NCBI GenBank assembly: GCA_029202405.1
Contig: CP119312.1
Coordinates: 3,415,001-3,479,000, forward strand
Origin: Candidatus Devosia phytovorans
GTDB taxonomy: Bacteria; Pseudomonadota; Alphaproteobacteria; Rhizobiales; Devosiaceae
DNA: 64,000 nt
Reading direction: 5' to 3'
The number at the start of each line of letters is the position of its first letter. The stretch's first letter is position 1. Below the pieces are notes generated by a model. The model was given only the letters and a program-made list of their open reading frames with translations, made no database searches and was not told where the DNA came from. The position numbers and the translations under genes were made by a program. This document shows positions 37,057 to 48,100 of this stretch, in pieces.

Positions 37057-38400
37057 TCAGCTTTGCCGAGAACGCTCGTTCTCCAGAATGCTCCTGGCGA
37101 TATTGGCGGCCTGGACGCGGATATCGGGGATGGCCTCAATCTCGAAGAAGCGCCCGCGGGTGAGCGGGCCGATGGCGAGAAGGCTGTCATTGGCATTGCC
37201 TGCCGTATCGATCACGGCGCAATGCTCGTTGACGTCGAGGCCGATGCGCAACTCGTCGGGACGTCCACGACCGCTGGCCACGAGGTCGCGGATGACCGGA
37301 TTGGAGCTGGCTTCCACATTGACGCTGACGCCGCCGCAATCATAAACGCGGGCGACAGGCATGATCTCGCGGATCGCGGTGCCGCGGCGCCGGATTTCGG
37401 CTTCGGCGGCAAGATCGCGGCCGGTGACGGTGACGAATTCGCCTGCGACGAGGCGTACCTGGCCGCTGGCAACGCCTTCTGCAATGCGCTCATAGAGCTC
37501 GGGCGGCAGGCGATGACGATGGATATTCCACCACGGTCGCAGATGGCGCAGGAATTGGCGGCGGGTCTCGCGGCTCCAGCTCTGCCAGATGCGCTGGTTA
37601 TAGGGCCGGATACCATCCACGACGCTGCGCCAGTCGCCGCCTGCAGCCTCGGTATCGTGGATCAGGCCGCGGAACCACCTCAGCCAGTGCACCAGCCTGG
37701 ATCCAAAGGGCACGTCACCCTCGGCAATGGTCAGCGGCTTGACGTCCTGATGACCCTTGGGCAGCAGGCCGTTGCGCGAGATGACGGTGATCGGCCCAAT
37801 ATGCTTGGCGTCTGACAGCGAGACCCAGGCATCGACCATGGAAAGGCCGGAACCCAGGATCATCACCTGCGCTTCGGTTGGCAGAACCGTGTCGTCTTCG
37901 GAGCCGACGCGCACGGCAATGCCGCGACTGCGGGCAGAATGGGTTTCGTGGCCGACGGCAAGGACGACCTGGCGGCTGGGCAGGACGGTGCCATTGGCCA
38001 ACACAGTTTGCATGCCCTCTGGTGTGTCCCCGACCGACAGCACTTCGTCCTGCAGCACGGTCAGCCGACCCGGATTGGCCTCACCGGCTTGCTTCAACAG
38101 GTCTCTGAGATAGGTGCCGTAAAGCCGACGGGGCACGAAGACCCAGGAACACTGCTCTGGCGGATGGCCGCGCGACTGCAGCCAGCGCGAGAAATGGTCC
38201 GGATCGTCGGCGAAGGCGCTCATGCCGCGGGCGGGGACATTGACGCGATGGTCATGCTGGCTGGCGGAATAGGCAACCCCCTGCCCCAGCTGGGCACGCT
38301 CGATCAGCGTCACCGTAACGTCGGAGGCCGGATCGCGCAGCAGATGGGCGGCAAGCAGCACGCCGCTGGCGCCACCGCCGATGATGGTGACGCCGGTCAT
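37057..38400 (-). CDS. FAD/NAD(P)-binding oxidoreductase (COG4529-type)
   Basis: 447 aa flavoprotein. The N-terminal dinucleotide-binding motif VTIIGGGASGVLLAAHLL is followed by GQGVAYSASQHDHRVNVPARGMSAFADDPDHFSRWL, which is the hallmark of the NAD_binding_9 group. VVLAVGH and a second glycine-rich motif MILGSGLSMVDAW are in place, and the C-terminal IGPLTRGRFFEIEAIPDIRVQA closes the FAD site. Members are related to hydroxyacylglutathione- and siderophore-related proteins, but the substrate is unknown. Monocistronic by spacing, with a 190-bp gap upstream. Confidence 0.88.
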   Translation of the reverse strand: MTGVTIIGGGASGVLLAAHLLRDPASDVTVTLIERAQLGQGVAYSASQHDHRVNVPARGMSAFADDPDHFSRWLQSRGHPPEQCSWVFVPRRLYGTYLRDLLKQAGEANPGRLTVLQDEVLSVGDTPEGMQTVLANGTVLPSRQVVLAVGHETHSARSRGIAVRVGSEDDTVLPTEAQVMILGSGLSMVDAWVSLSDAKHIGPITVISRNGLLPKGHQDVKPLTIAEGDVPFGSRLVHWLRWFRGLIHDTEAAGGDWRSVVDGIRPYNQRIWQSWSRETRRQFLRHLRPWWNIHRHRLPPELYERIAEGVASGQVRLVAGEFVTVTGRDLAAEAEIRRRGTAIREIMPVARVYDCGGVSVNVEASSNPVIRDLVASGRGRPDELRIGLDVNEHCAVIDTAGNANDSLLAIGPLTRGRFFEIEAIPDIRVQAANIARSILENERSRQS

Positions 38401-38592
38401 AGACTAAAGCCCTGATGCATTGCCCGTCCCCCTTAGTCGATCATTCGAGTCGCGAATATGGGCAAAGGCAGAGGCTATGACCAGAGAAAATGGCGCCACT
38501 GACATTGGAGACTGCCGGAAACTGCATGCCGGCCATGTCGGAACCCGGCCCACGCCGCCACGTTATGCGGGACCTTTGGAGACCCTCGGATC

Positions 38593-38781
38593 ATGAATTT
38601 CAGTTGGACAAGCCTCACCCAATCGCAGCGCCTGGCCCTGCGCAATCTTTGCGCCAATGGGCCACACGAACTGCCGCGAGACCTGGGTGAACAACTGACC
38701 AGCCTTGGTCTTGCCGAACCGCTGAGCCAGGGCGGTTATGGCGTCAGCCCATTGGGCCTGACGGTCGCTCCGGCCAACTAA
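38593..38781 (+). CDS. Small hypothetical protein
   Basis: 62 aa; helical N-terminal half (TSLTQSQRLALRNLCANG) and a C-terminal half with LTSLGLAEPLSQGGYGVSPLGLTVA, resembling a small winged-helix-like pattern (helices followed by a GYGVSPLG hairpin). It overlaps the convergent gene by 4 nt at the stop. No clear ribosome site. Supported mainly by its codon pattern and compact position. Confidence 0.5.
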   Translation: MNFSWTSLTQSQRLALRNLCANGPHELPRDLGEQLTSLGLAEPLSQGGYGVSPLGLTVAPAN

Positions 38782-39047
38782 CGCCGGCGCGGCGTCGCTA
38801 CGCGGGAGTAGAGGCGGACCATGTTGGTCGAGCCTTCGGCAAGCTGCCAATAGACCTGAGCGACAAGATCCTTCCTGGCGCCGCTGCGCACGAGATCGAG
38901 CCCCAGTGCCTGCCGGCTTGCCGCTTCTGGCGAGCTGACGCCCTCGACACGGCTTTCACCAATGTTTTCGGATTCGGGGCGGAGATCCACCACGCGATAC
39001 GATTGAGACACCGGCAAATTCCTGACCTTGTCTAACTCCACTGCCAT
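38778..39047 (-). CDS. Small hypothetical protein
   Basis: 89 aa from the ATG at 39047 (MAVELDKVRNLP); an upstream start at 39077 is possible. Polar, with segments NLPVSQSYRVVDLRPESEN and LGLDLVRSGARKDLVAQVYWQLAEGS; no TM. Family not recognised. It begins about 100 bp past the end of the autotransporter gene, in the same direction, with a palindrome in the gap, and overlaps the convergent 62-aa gene by 4 nt. Confidence 0.5.
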   Translation of the reverse strand: MAVELDKVRNLPVSQSYRVVDLRPESENIGESRVEGVSSPEAASRQALGLDLVRSGARKDLVAQVYWQLAEGSTNMVRLYSRVATPRRR

Positions 39048-39085
39048 TGCAGTAGATAGGCTCGGGCTAGGCTCCACCTATCGAG

Positions 39086-39111
39086 CCGTCAATTAACTAG
39101 ATTAATTGGCG
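39086..39111. repeat. AT-rich inverted repeat upstream of the 89-aa gene
   Basis: AATTAA (39091-39096) and TTAATT (39102-39107) flank CTAGA, with further pairing of the outer bases. Notably AT-rich in a GC-rich context. Could be an operator for the gene at 38778, or a weak hairpin after the autotransporter gene. Confidence 0.4.
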
Positions 39112-39146
39112 CTCCAAATTGTCTCTCCCCGCCGCTAGCATCTGCG

Positions 39147-42100
39147 TCAGAATCTTCCCTTGATCGACGCGCGGATCGAGGCTGAGGAAAAACCGCCGCT
39201 ATCGAGTTCGGTGCTGAATTCCAGGCCGAGCAGCAGGCCGGCTTCGGTCTCGTAGTCGACGCCCACGGAAATGCCGCCGACAATGGTCTGGTTGTCCGGC
39301 TGGTCGGGCTGCGTGCCTCCTGCAACACCCACATCGAAACCCAGCGAAGGCGTCAGTCGTGAACCGTCGTCGAGCATGATCTCATATTCGAATTCGGTGC
39401 CCACGGTCAGGCGATACTGCAACTGGTCACCACCGGGCACGCTGACACTGTCGCCATCGGCATTGGTCACCGTGTAGTCCGCAATGGTTTCATTGCCGAG
39501 CGTGAAGGCGATATTGGGCCTGACCTGCAGGTCGTCGAGCTCGAAATAGCCGCTCAACTCGCCCATGGCCAAGAGGCGCGTGGTGTCGAAGTCGCCGCTG
39601 AATGTGTCGCCGAACATGTTTGACGTCGCCGTATTGCGCGACTGTCCGTAGAGGATGGTGGCGTCAAAAGACAGGTTTTCGCCCAGTGCGATGGAGACAT
39701 AGGGACCGATGAGGAAACCGGTGCCTTCCACCATGCCGTCATCGGATTCTTCCGTGGCCCAATCGCCCTGGATCAGCACGCCCGCCAGGATGTCGTCGGT
39801 AATCAGATAGTCGGCGCCGACAGCCAAGGTGCCGATCTGGCCCCAGCTTGGATCGTCGTCGGTCGAGGCGTGGATGGTGTAATTCGTATCGAGCCAGATG
39901 TTGAAGGGCAGTTGCTCCTGAGACCCAGGATCGCTCAGGGCCAGACCATCCGCGGCCTGTGCGGCAGAATAGGCGCGCCATTCGGCAAGGCTGGTGGAGA
40001 AGGCGAGCAACTGGCTGCTGCCATCGGCATTGGCCATGACCGTGCCTGCCCGCGCGCCACTCAATACCGAGCGCCGCATGAAGATATTGGGGAGCTTGAT
40101 CGAGCTCGACAGCACCCGCATGCGGTTGGCGACGAAAGTATTGCCCATATCCTCGAAGGTTTCCGAGATCGTGTCCGCCTCGGAGCGCAAGGATAGCGTC
40201 GCGCTGACATCGGCAATGCCATCGGCCGAGACCAGGACGAAGAAGTCGACGCCACCCGCCGCCATATCGGCCTCGCTCACCGTATAGGTGGCGCTGCAGG
40301 TCATGGTCTCGCCCTCGTCGAGCGATGTGCGCGGGCAGTTGAACGACAGCGCCGACGAGATGGAAATATTGTCGGCCGGGCCGGCATTGGCAGCGATCAG
40401 CGCCGAGACGGTGATACTCTGGCCTGCTTCGAACAATGCCATGGAATCGGCCTCCAACACGACCGACAGCGCGCCCGGAGCCGCACCAGCCACCGTCACA
40501 TTGGCTGCGCCACTATAGCTCTGGCCATAGTTCTGAGTGCCCAGATAATGCGCCGTGATGGCATTGGCACCCGGATCGAGATCGGTCAGCACAAAGCTGG
40601 CCTCGCCGTTGATAAGGTCGAGCGTATCGAGCAGCACGCCGTTCTGGAGGATTTCGACCTGGCCGTCATTCACCACGACGCTAGAGGTCACATTGATCGT
40701 CGCCGTCACGGGAATGGTGGGCCGCACCTGGCTGGCCGAGAGAGAGACGGAGGTCTGGGTCGGCAGCTGCGCCGTGGCCATGATCGATGCGCTATCCGAA
40801 GCCGCCGTAAACCAGTCGTCGCCAGAGTAGTCGAAGGTGAAGGTCGTCGAGCCGGGGCCGAAGCTGCCGGCTGGATAGGAGAAGTTGGCGATGCCGTTGA
40901 CGAGGGTCAGCGTGCGCATGGGCAGACCGCCGCCAACGAGGTCAATTGTGCCGGTCGGGGCGCGGCTGATGCCATTGGGTGGGTTGACGGTGATCCGGCC
41001 GACCGCGCTGCCATCGAGCAGGATGCTGATGTTTGCAGAAAGGGTCGGCGTGGCCTTGGCGGCGCTGACGATTTGCGGCGACGAGACGGAACCCTGATCG
41101 GCACTGCCGCCATCAGGCACGAACTCGGCGCGGAATTCGACCGAACCGGCAATCGGGTCGCTGGTGACGGTTGCGGTGGAGCCACCATTGGTCGGAACCT
41201 GGGCGAAGGTCACGCCGTCCGCTGTAAAGATGATCGTGCCGGAATTGACGAAACCACCACCCAGGCGCCGCACATTGGCGGTCAGCTCGACCGTCTCGCC
41301 AGGCAGGACACTGGTGGCAGAAACCCGCAGTTCCGTTTCGGTCTCGGCCCCGGTCGGCGCAACCACGAGCGTATCCGAACTCGGCAGGGTGAGCAGGTCA
41401 CCAGGATAGTCGGCGCGGAAAGTGGTGGCCGTATCGTCGGTCATCACGAGGCTGAGCGTTGCCACGCCCAGGACCAGCGGTGCGGTGCCCAGGGTCACGC
41501 CCGTGGTTTCATTGACGAAGGTGACGAGGCCGAGGGGAACCACTACGCCACCGGCGGCCGTGACCGTTGCTGTCAGGGTGAAGGGTTCGCCGACCTGCGG
41601 CGCTGTCGGACTGCCCAACAGGACCGTAGTGCTGACGACCTGGACCGGTGGGAGACCCAGCACATTGAGCGACAAGCCGAGTGCGGCACTGCCGTCATGA
41701 TATTGATCGCCGACATATTCGGCAGTGACCAAATGGATGCCGACGGCGGGCGAGACCAGCGTGTGCACGGCCTGGCCGTTGTTGTTGACGGCAACGGTGG
41801 CGACCACATTGCCATTGTCGCGAAAGATGACATTGCCGCTGACCGGCTCGCCGGGATTGAGCGCCGTCACAGCCGCGGTGAAGGTAGCGGTTTCGCCGAA
41901 CAGGATGTCCCCGAGCGGCGCCGACAGGGTGGTCAGGGTTGGTGAGGTCACGTTGAGGATGATCTCGTCGGAGCTGCCAAGGTCGATGCCGGTTGTCGAG
42001 ACATAGCGGGCGCGAATGGTGTGCTCGCCAGCTGAGAGGCCAAGCGTTGCATAGCTTGCGCTGCCCAGAAGGGACGGCGCCGTCAGGACATCAGTGCCGT

Positions 42101-45100
42101 CGACCGAGAAGATGATGCTGCCCGGCCCTGCCGGTCCGTTTGAAGGCGCGTTGCGCTCGACGCTGGCCACGAAGACCAGCGGCGTCAGTGCCGAAACCGA
42201 GCCTGTTGGACCCGAGAGGGTCAGCGTCGTCGGTACGGCTGTGACATTGATGGGCGGGCTGGTGCCGGTGGAGGAGGCGAAGGCCAACAGGCTGGTGAAC
42301 TGGGCCGACAACGTACGGGTGCCGGTCGTCGTGAAGGGGATATTGAAATTGGCGGTACCGTCAGCCGCCAGTGCTCCCGTCGCCAGGGGCAGGCCGGTCT
42401 GGCTGTCGGTCAGGGTGACGAGACCCGACGGCGTGTTTGTCCCGCTGTTGGCGGTAACCTCGACGGTTACACCAAGACTTTCGCCGATGACAGCAGAGTT
42501 GGCCGCGGGGGTGACCGTAGTGGTTGTCGGCACGTTGAGCAGGGGCGCGACGACGAGCATGGAATAGCTGCGCTCTCCGACATTGCCGGCGCTATCAACG
42601 GCGCGGACCGTGAAATTGTAGAAGCTCGGCACGATCGGTGTCCCCGAAATGATGCCCGTCGTCGTGTTGAGCGAGAGACCCAGCGGCGGCAGGGAGAGGT
42701 TGATCGCGCTGTAGGTCACTGCACCCACGGCATTGGAGGGCACAACGGAGGTCGAATAGAATTGGCCGGCGATGCCGTCGGGGACGTCGGCAGGCAGGTC
42801 CAGCGTGACGGGCGCGGCGGCGACGATCAGGGCGAAGCGGCGCGAGACACGGAAGCCGTCGGCATCGGTCACGGTAATGGTAGGGTTGAAGCTCCCCTGC
42901 TCGGTCGGCGTGCCCGAGATGACGCCGCTGGTGCTGATCGTCAGGCCTGCCGGGGCGTCAGTCAGCTCATATTGATAGGGCGCGCGACCGCCACTGATGC
43001 TGACGGAGGTCGGCGGATAGGGTTCGCCTTCCTGGCCAGCTTGCGGGGTGAAGGAGATCGTCAGTTCCGGCTCGGCAATGGCAAGGCTATAGGTGCGGCT
43101 GTTGATGAGGCCCGCATTGTCAGTGGCGGTTATGGTGAAGCTGAAGTCGCCGGTGGCCGTCGGCGTGCCGGTGACGGCGCCGGTGGCGGTGTTGAGGCTG
43201 AGGCCGGTGGGCAGCGCGCCGGCGGCGAGGGCATAGGTGAAGGGGGCGGTGCCACCCGTGGCGGCGACACTGTCGGCATAGACCTGGCGATAGATCGGCG
43301 TATCGAGCACACCAAGCGTCGCATTGCCGACATTGGTGTCAATCGTGAGTTCGACGGTCTGGGCGGCGGTAAAGCCATTGGCGTCGGTGGCGGTGATGGT
43401 CACTGTGCTGGAGCCGGCTGCCGAAGGCGCACCGGTGATGGCGCCGGTCGATACATTGAGGCTGAGACCGGTGGGCAGCGTGCCGGTGGTGACGGCATAG
43501 CCCAAAGGTGCAGCGCCACCCGTGGCGGTGATCGAACCGGCATAGAGCTGGCCGATGCGGCCCAGGGGCACATTGGCGGTCAGCGCAATGGTGGGTGCGG
43601 CGATAGTCATGCCGTAGGTCACATCGACGGCAAAACCATTGGCATCGGTGACCGTGAGCACGAAGCTGAAGCTGCCGGCGTCGGTCGGCGTGCCGCTGAT
43701 CGTGCCATTGGCGCTGATCGTCAGACTATCGGGCAGAGATGAGCCGGCCTTCAGCGCCACCTGATAGGGCGCCTTGCCGCCCGTAAGGCCCACCGTGTCG
43801 GAATAGGCGGCGCCGGCCACGGCATCGTCAAGCGTGCCGGCGGCGGCGATTGTGGGGGCGACGACGGCCAGCACATAGTTCCGGCTATTGGTGCGGCCAT
43901 CGCTGCCGGTCACCGTGACCGCTATGGGATAGTCATCGACCAGCAGCGTCGAACCGCCGAAAATGCCATTGGTGACGTTGAAGGTGATGCCCGCCGGCAG
44001 GCTGCCGGACAGCGCATAGGTCAGTGGCGTGGCGCCGCCAGTGGCCGCGACCGAGGCGGAATAGGTCTCTCCGGCGACCACCTGCGGCAGGCTGGCCGGC
44101 AGGGTTGCCGTACCGATGTCGCTGGTGATCTCGACCGTATAGGTGGCACTGGCGGTAAAGCCATTGGCGTCGGTAGCGGTAATGGTGAAGCTGCGCATGC
44201 CGATCATGGTCGGCGTGCCGGTCAATTCCCCGGTGGTCGTATCAAAGCTCAGGCCGTCGGGCAGGTTTCCGGTGAGGACGAAGTCCACCGGTGTCGTGCC
44301 GTTGAGGAGGGTAATGGTCTCGCTGACCGGCCGGCCGCGCATGAAGTCGGTGGGTAGGCTGGAGAGCGAGAGGACCGGCGGGGCGATGGTCAGTGCAACC
44401 TGAGCCGTGCCGGTGAAGCCATTGGTGTCGGTGGCGGTCAGGGTGGCGTTGAAGGTGCCGGCCTGGGTGGCGGTGCCCGAGACCACGCCGGTGGTGGCAT
44501 TGACGGTAACGCCCGCGGGCAGGCCAATTGCCGAATAGGCATAGGGGGCGATGCCGCCAATGGCCGCGACGAGGCCGGTGGCCGGTTCGCCGAAGTCATG
44601 GTCGTCAATGGCAGCGGTCACGATGATGGGTGGTGCCAGCACGGCAATGGCGACGCTGGCGGTGACAGAATCGCCATTGGCATCGGCAATTTCAAGCACT
44701 AGCGCATAGCTGCCGAGCGCCAGCGTGGTGCCGGTGAGCTTGCGGGTGACCGGATCGAAGGTGATGCCGGCCGGCAGGGTGGCGCTGATGACGCTGGTGC
44801 TATAGGGCCCGGTGCCGCCCGAAACGCTGATGGTCTTGTCGACCGTGGTGCCGGCGGTGATGGCACCGATATTGGTATCGACCACCAGGGTCGCGGCCGG
44901 CTGCACCTCGAGCGTATAGCTGCGCAGGCCGACGAGCGGGGTGGCTGCCGAGTCGGTAGCGCGCAGTTCGAAGGTGAAGCTGCCAGCAGCCGTTGGCGTG
45001 CCGGAAATGCGCCCCGTCGTGGCGTTGAGCGACAGGCCGGTGGGCAGGCTGCCCGAAGCGATTTCATAGGCATAGGGCGGTGTGCCACCAATGGCGGCCA

Positions 45101-48100
45101 GGGCCTGCGAATAGGGGCGGTTCTGGCGCGGCGTGGCCAGGGTGGACGGCAGCACGATCATCGGCTGGGCATCGACATCGACGCTGGCGTCGAACCGGCC
45201 GGTAAAGCCATTGGCATCGGTGGCAATAATGCCGAAGGCATAGGTACCGGCCGTGGTCGGCGTGCCGGAGAGGACGCCCGTGCTGGTATCGACGCTGAGT
45301 CCGGGCGGCAGGCTGCCGTCGGACGTGAAGCCCATGGGCGCAGCGCCACCGGTGACGGTGACCGACCCGGTATAGGGCGCGCCGACCGTGGCATCGCCAA
45401 AGGTGCCGGAAACGCTGACCGTTGGAGCAATGGTCACTACCGTATAGGCTTGGGCGCCGGCAAAGCCATCGGCGTCGGTGGCCGTGATCTGGAAACTGGC
45501 GCTGCCCAGCTGGGTGGGGCTGCCGGTCAGATCGCCGTTCAGCGGATTGAGCGCCACGCCCTGCGGCAGGCTGCCCATGGTGACGCCATAGACATAGGGG
45601 CTGGTGCCGCCCGATGCGGCGACGGACTGGGCGAAATCCACGCCGAAAGTGGCGCTGGGCAGGGTCGGCGGCAGGATGACGGTGACGGGCTCCAGCACCG
45701 TCAGTTCCGCGGCGACACTACCGGTGGCATTGAGAGAATCGGTGGCGGTGACAGTCCAGTTGTAGGTTCCCGCAGCGCCCAGCGTGCCCGAGACAATGCC
45801 GCTGGACTGATCGAGATTGAGGCCGGGTGGCAGGCTGCCGAGCGTCACGGCATAGCTATAGGGCGGCGGCAGGACATTGGGCGTGCCGCCAAAGGCGGTG
45901 AAACTGCCGGTATAGGCCATGCCCGAGACGGCACGCGGCAGGATGGGCGTGACGCTGATGGCGGTCGGGGCCGGCGAGATCGTGATGTCGCCTCCGGCGA
46001 GCGTGCCGGTGCTGCCCAGGTAATTGCCATTGGCGGCATAGTTGACCGTGACGGGCCATGTGCCGGCCGGAATGACGCTGAGGCTCAGCGATCCCGTGCC
46101 ATTGACCAGGGCGACCGGATAGGTGGCCGGACCGATGTCGATCGTGGCGGTACCAGGAACCGGCGCATTGCCATTGGTGGTGCGGACCGAGACGGCGAAG
46201 GTAATGGGCTGGCCGACGAAGGCTGTCGATGGCGTTGCCGTGACGGTGGCGGTGGTGGCCGCGGGGCTGATGGTGATGGATTTTGGATCGGTCAGATCTG
46301 GGCTGAAGTTGAGGTCGCCGCCATAGGCAGCGCTGACCGTATGCGTGCCGGCGCCAATGGTCGGCAGGACCAGCGTGGCGGTGCCGCCGGCCAGGATGCC
46401 CGAGCCGACCTGAGCGCCGTCGACATAAAAGAGAACTGTGCCTGTCGGCGTACCACCAGAGGAGGTGGCGGCGGCCGAGACGGTCAGGATGGCACCGAAC
46501 TCGCCATTGGGTGCCAGGGTCAGCTGCAAGTCGGAACTGGCCTTTCCGGCCGAAATGGGCTGGGCCAGGGTGGCACTGCTGGGGGCAAAATTGGCGCCGC
46601 CCGAATAGGTGGCGGTGACCGAATGGCTGCCGGCCGTCTGCAGCACCTGATTGATTGTCGCCGTGCCGTTGACCAGGGCAATTGGCGGGCGCGCCAAGCC
46701 ATCGACGGTAAAGATGATCGTGCCGTTGGGCGTGCCGTGGTCGGCAGTGACATTGGCAGTCAGGGTGACAGTATCACCCACGATATATGGACCTGGCGAG
46801 GCGGTGAGCGCGGTCTGGGTGGTGGCGACATCTATCTCGACCCCGCCATTCAGCGTCGCCGTTGTCCCAAGATAATTGCCATTGGCGGCATAGGTGGCCG
46901 TGACGCTATGCGTGCCCACGGTCAAAGCCGAAGTGGTGAGGCTGGCGACGCCCGCGCCATTGACCGTGGCCGGCGCCTGGGCCTGGCCGTCGACAATGAA
47001 AATCACGGTGCCGCCCGGTGTACCGGCGTCGGAGGCCAGCGTCGCGGTCAGCATCACCGCATCGCCAAAGCGCGCCGGGTCAGGAGTAGCGTCGAGCACC
47101 ATGCTGGTCGCAGCGGCGCTCAGTGTGACCGTGGTCGATCCGGCCACCGGGCTGAAATGCGTGTCGCCGGCAAACTGGGCGACAATGGTATGCGATCCGG
47201 CCGACAGGACACCGAGATTGAGGCTGGCCACACCGCCGGTTGGGGTCACCGGAACACGGGCCACGCCATCGACAAGGAAGGTCACGTCACCGGTCGCGGG
47301 CGTGCCGGTGGTCGAGGTCAGGGTGGCCGTGGCAGTGATGGGCTGGCCGAAACTCGGCGAGGCGGGACTGGTGGTGACCGCTATGGCGGTCGCTGCCCGC
47401 GTGACCACCACGCCCCCGGGAAGTATCGTGCTGGCCGCAGCATGATCGCCGTCGCCGGCGTAGCTGGCGCTGACCGTGGTGACGCCCGGCTCCAGCCCGG
47501 TTACGGTCAGCGTCGCGACACCGCTGGCATTGAGCGCGGCAGGAGCCTGCGCCACGCCGCCGACGGTGAAGATCACACTGCCCGACGGCGTGCCGGAAAT
47601 GGCGCTGGCTTCTGCGCGCAGGGTCACCGGCTGGCCAAAGGTAGCCGGGAGCGGCGTTGCCGATGCAGTTAGCGTCGTCGCCGCAGGTGCTACCGTCAGA
47701 TTGCCGGAGAGGGCGCCGGTGCTCGCGGCGAAATTGGCATTGCCGAGATAGTTGACGGTGATGGCGTGACTGCCGCGGGTCAGGGCCGACGTGGTGAGGC
47801 TGGCGGCGCCGGCGGTGAGGCTGGCGGTGCCCAGCAGATTGCCATCGGCGCGGAATTCCACCGTGCCGCCTGGAATGCCCTGGCTCGACGTGACGGCGGC
47901 CGAAATCGTCGTGCTTTCACCGAGGCGAATACTGGACGGCAGAGCGGACACTGTCGTGGCTGTGGTCGCGGCGGAAACCGTCATGCTGCGGTCCGTGGCT
48001 GCACTGGCCAGATAACTCGCGGTCGCCACATAGCGGGCGCCGAGCGTGTAGCTGCCGACGGCGAGATCGACCAAAGGCAGCGTCGCCACACCGTTCACCA

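Noticed and set aside
45450..47672. 740-codon plus-strand open frame inside the autotransporter gene
   Set aside because: Gly/Arg/Asp-rich antisense shadow of a repetitive gene; its pattern only mirrors the Ig modules.
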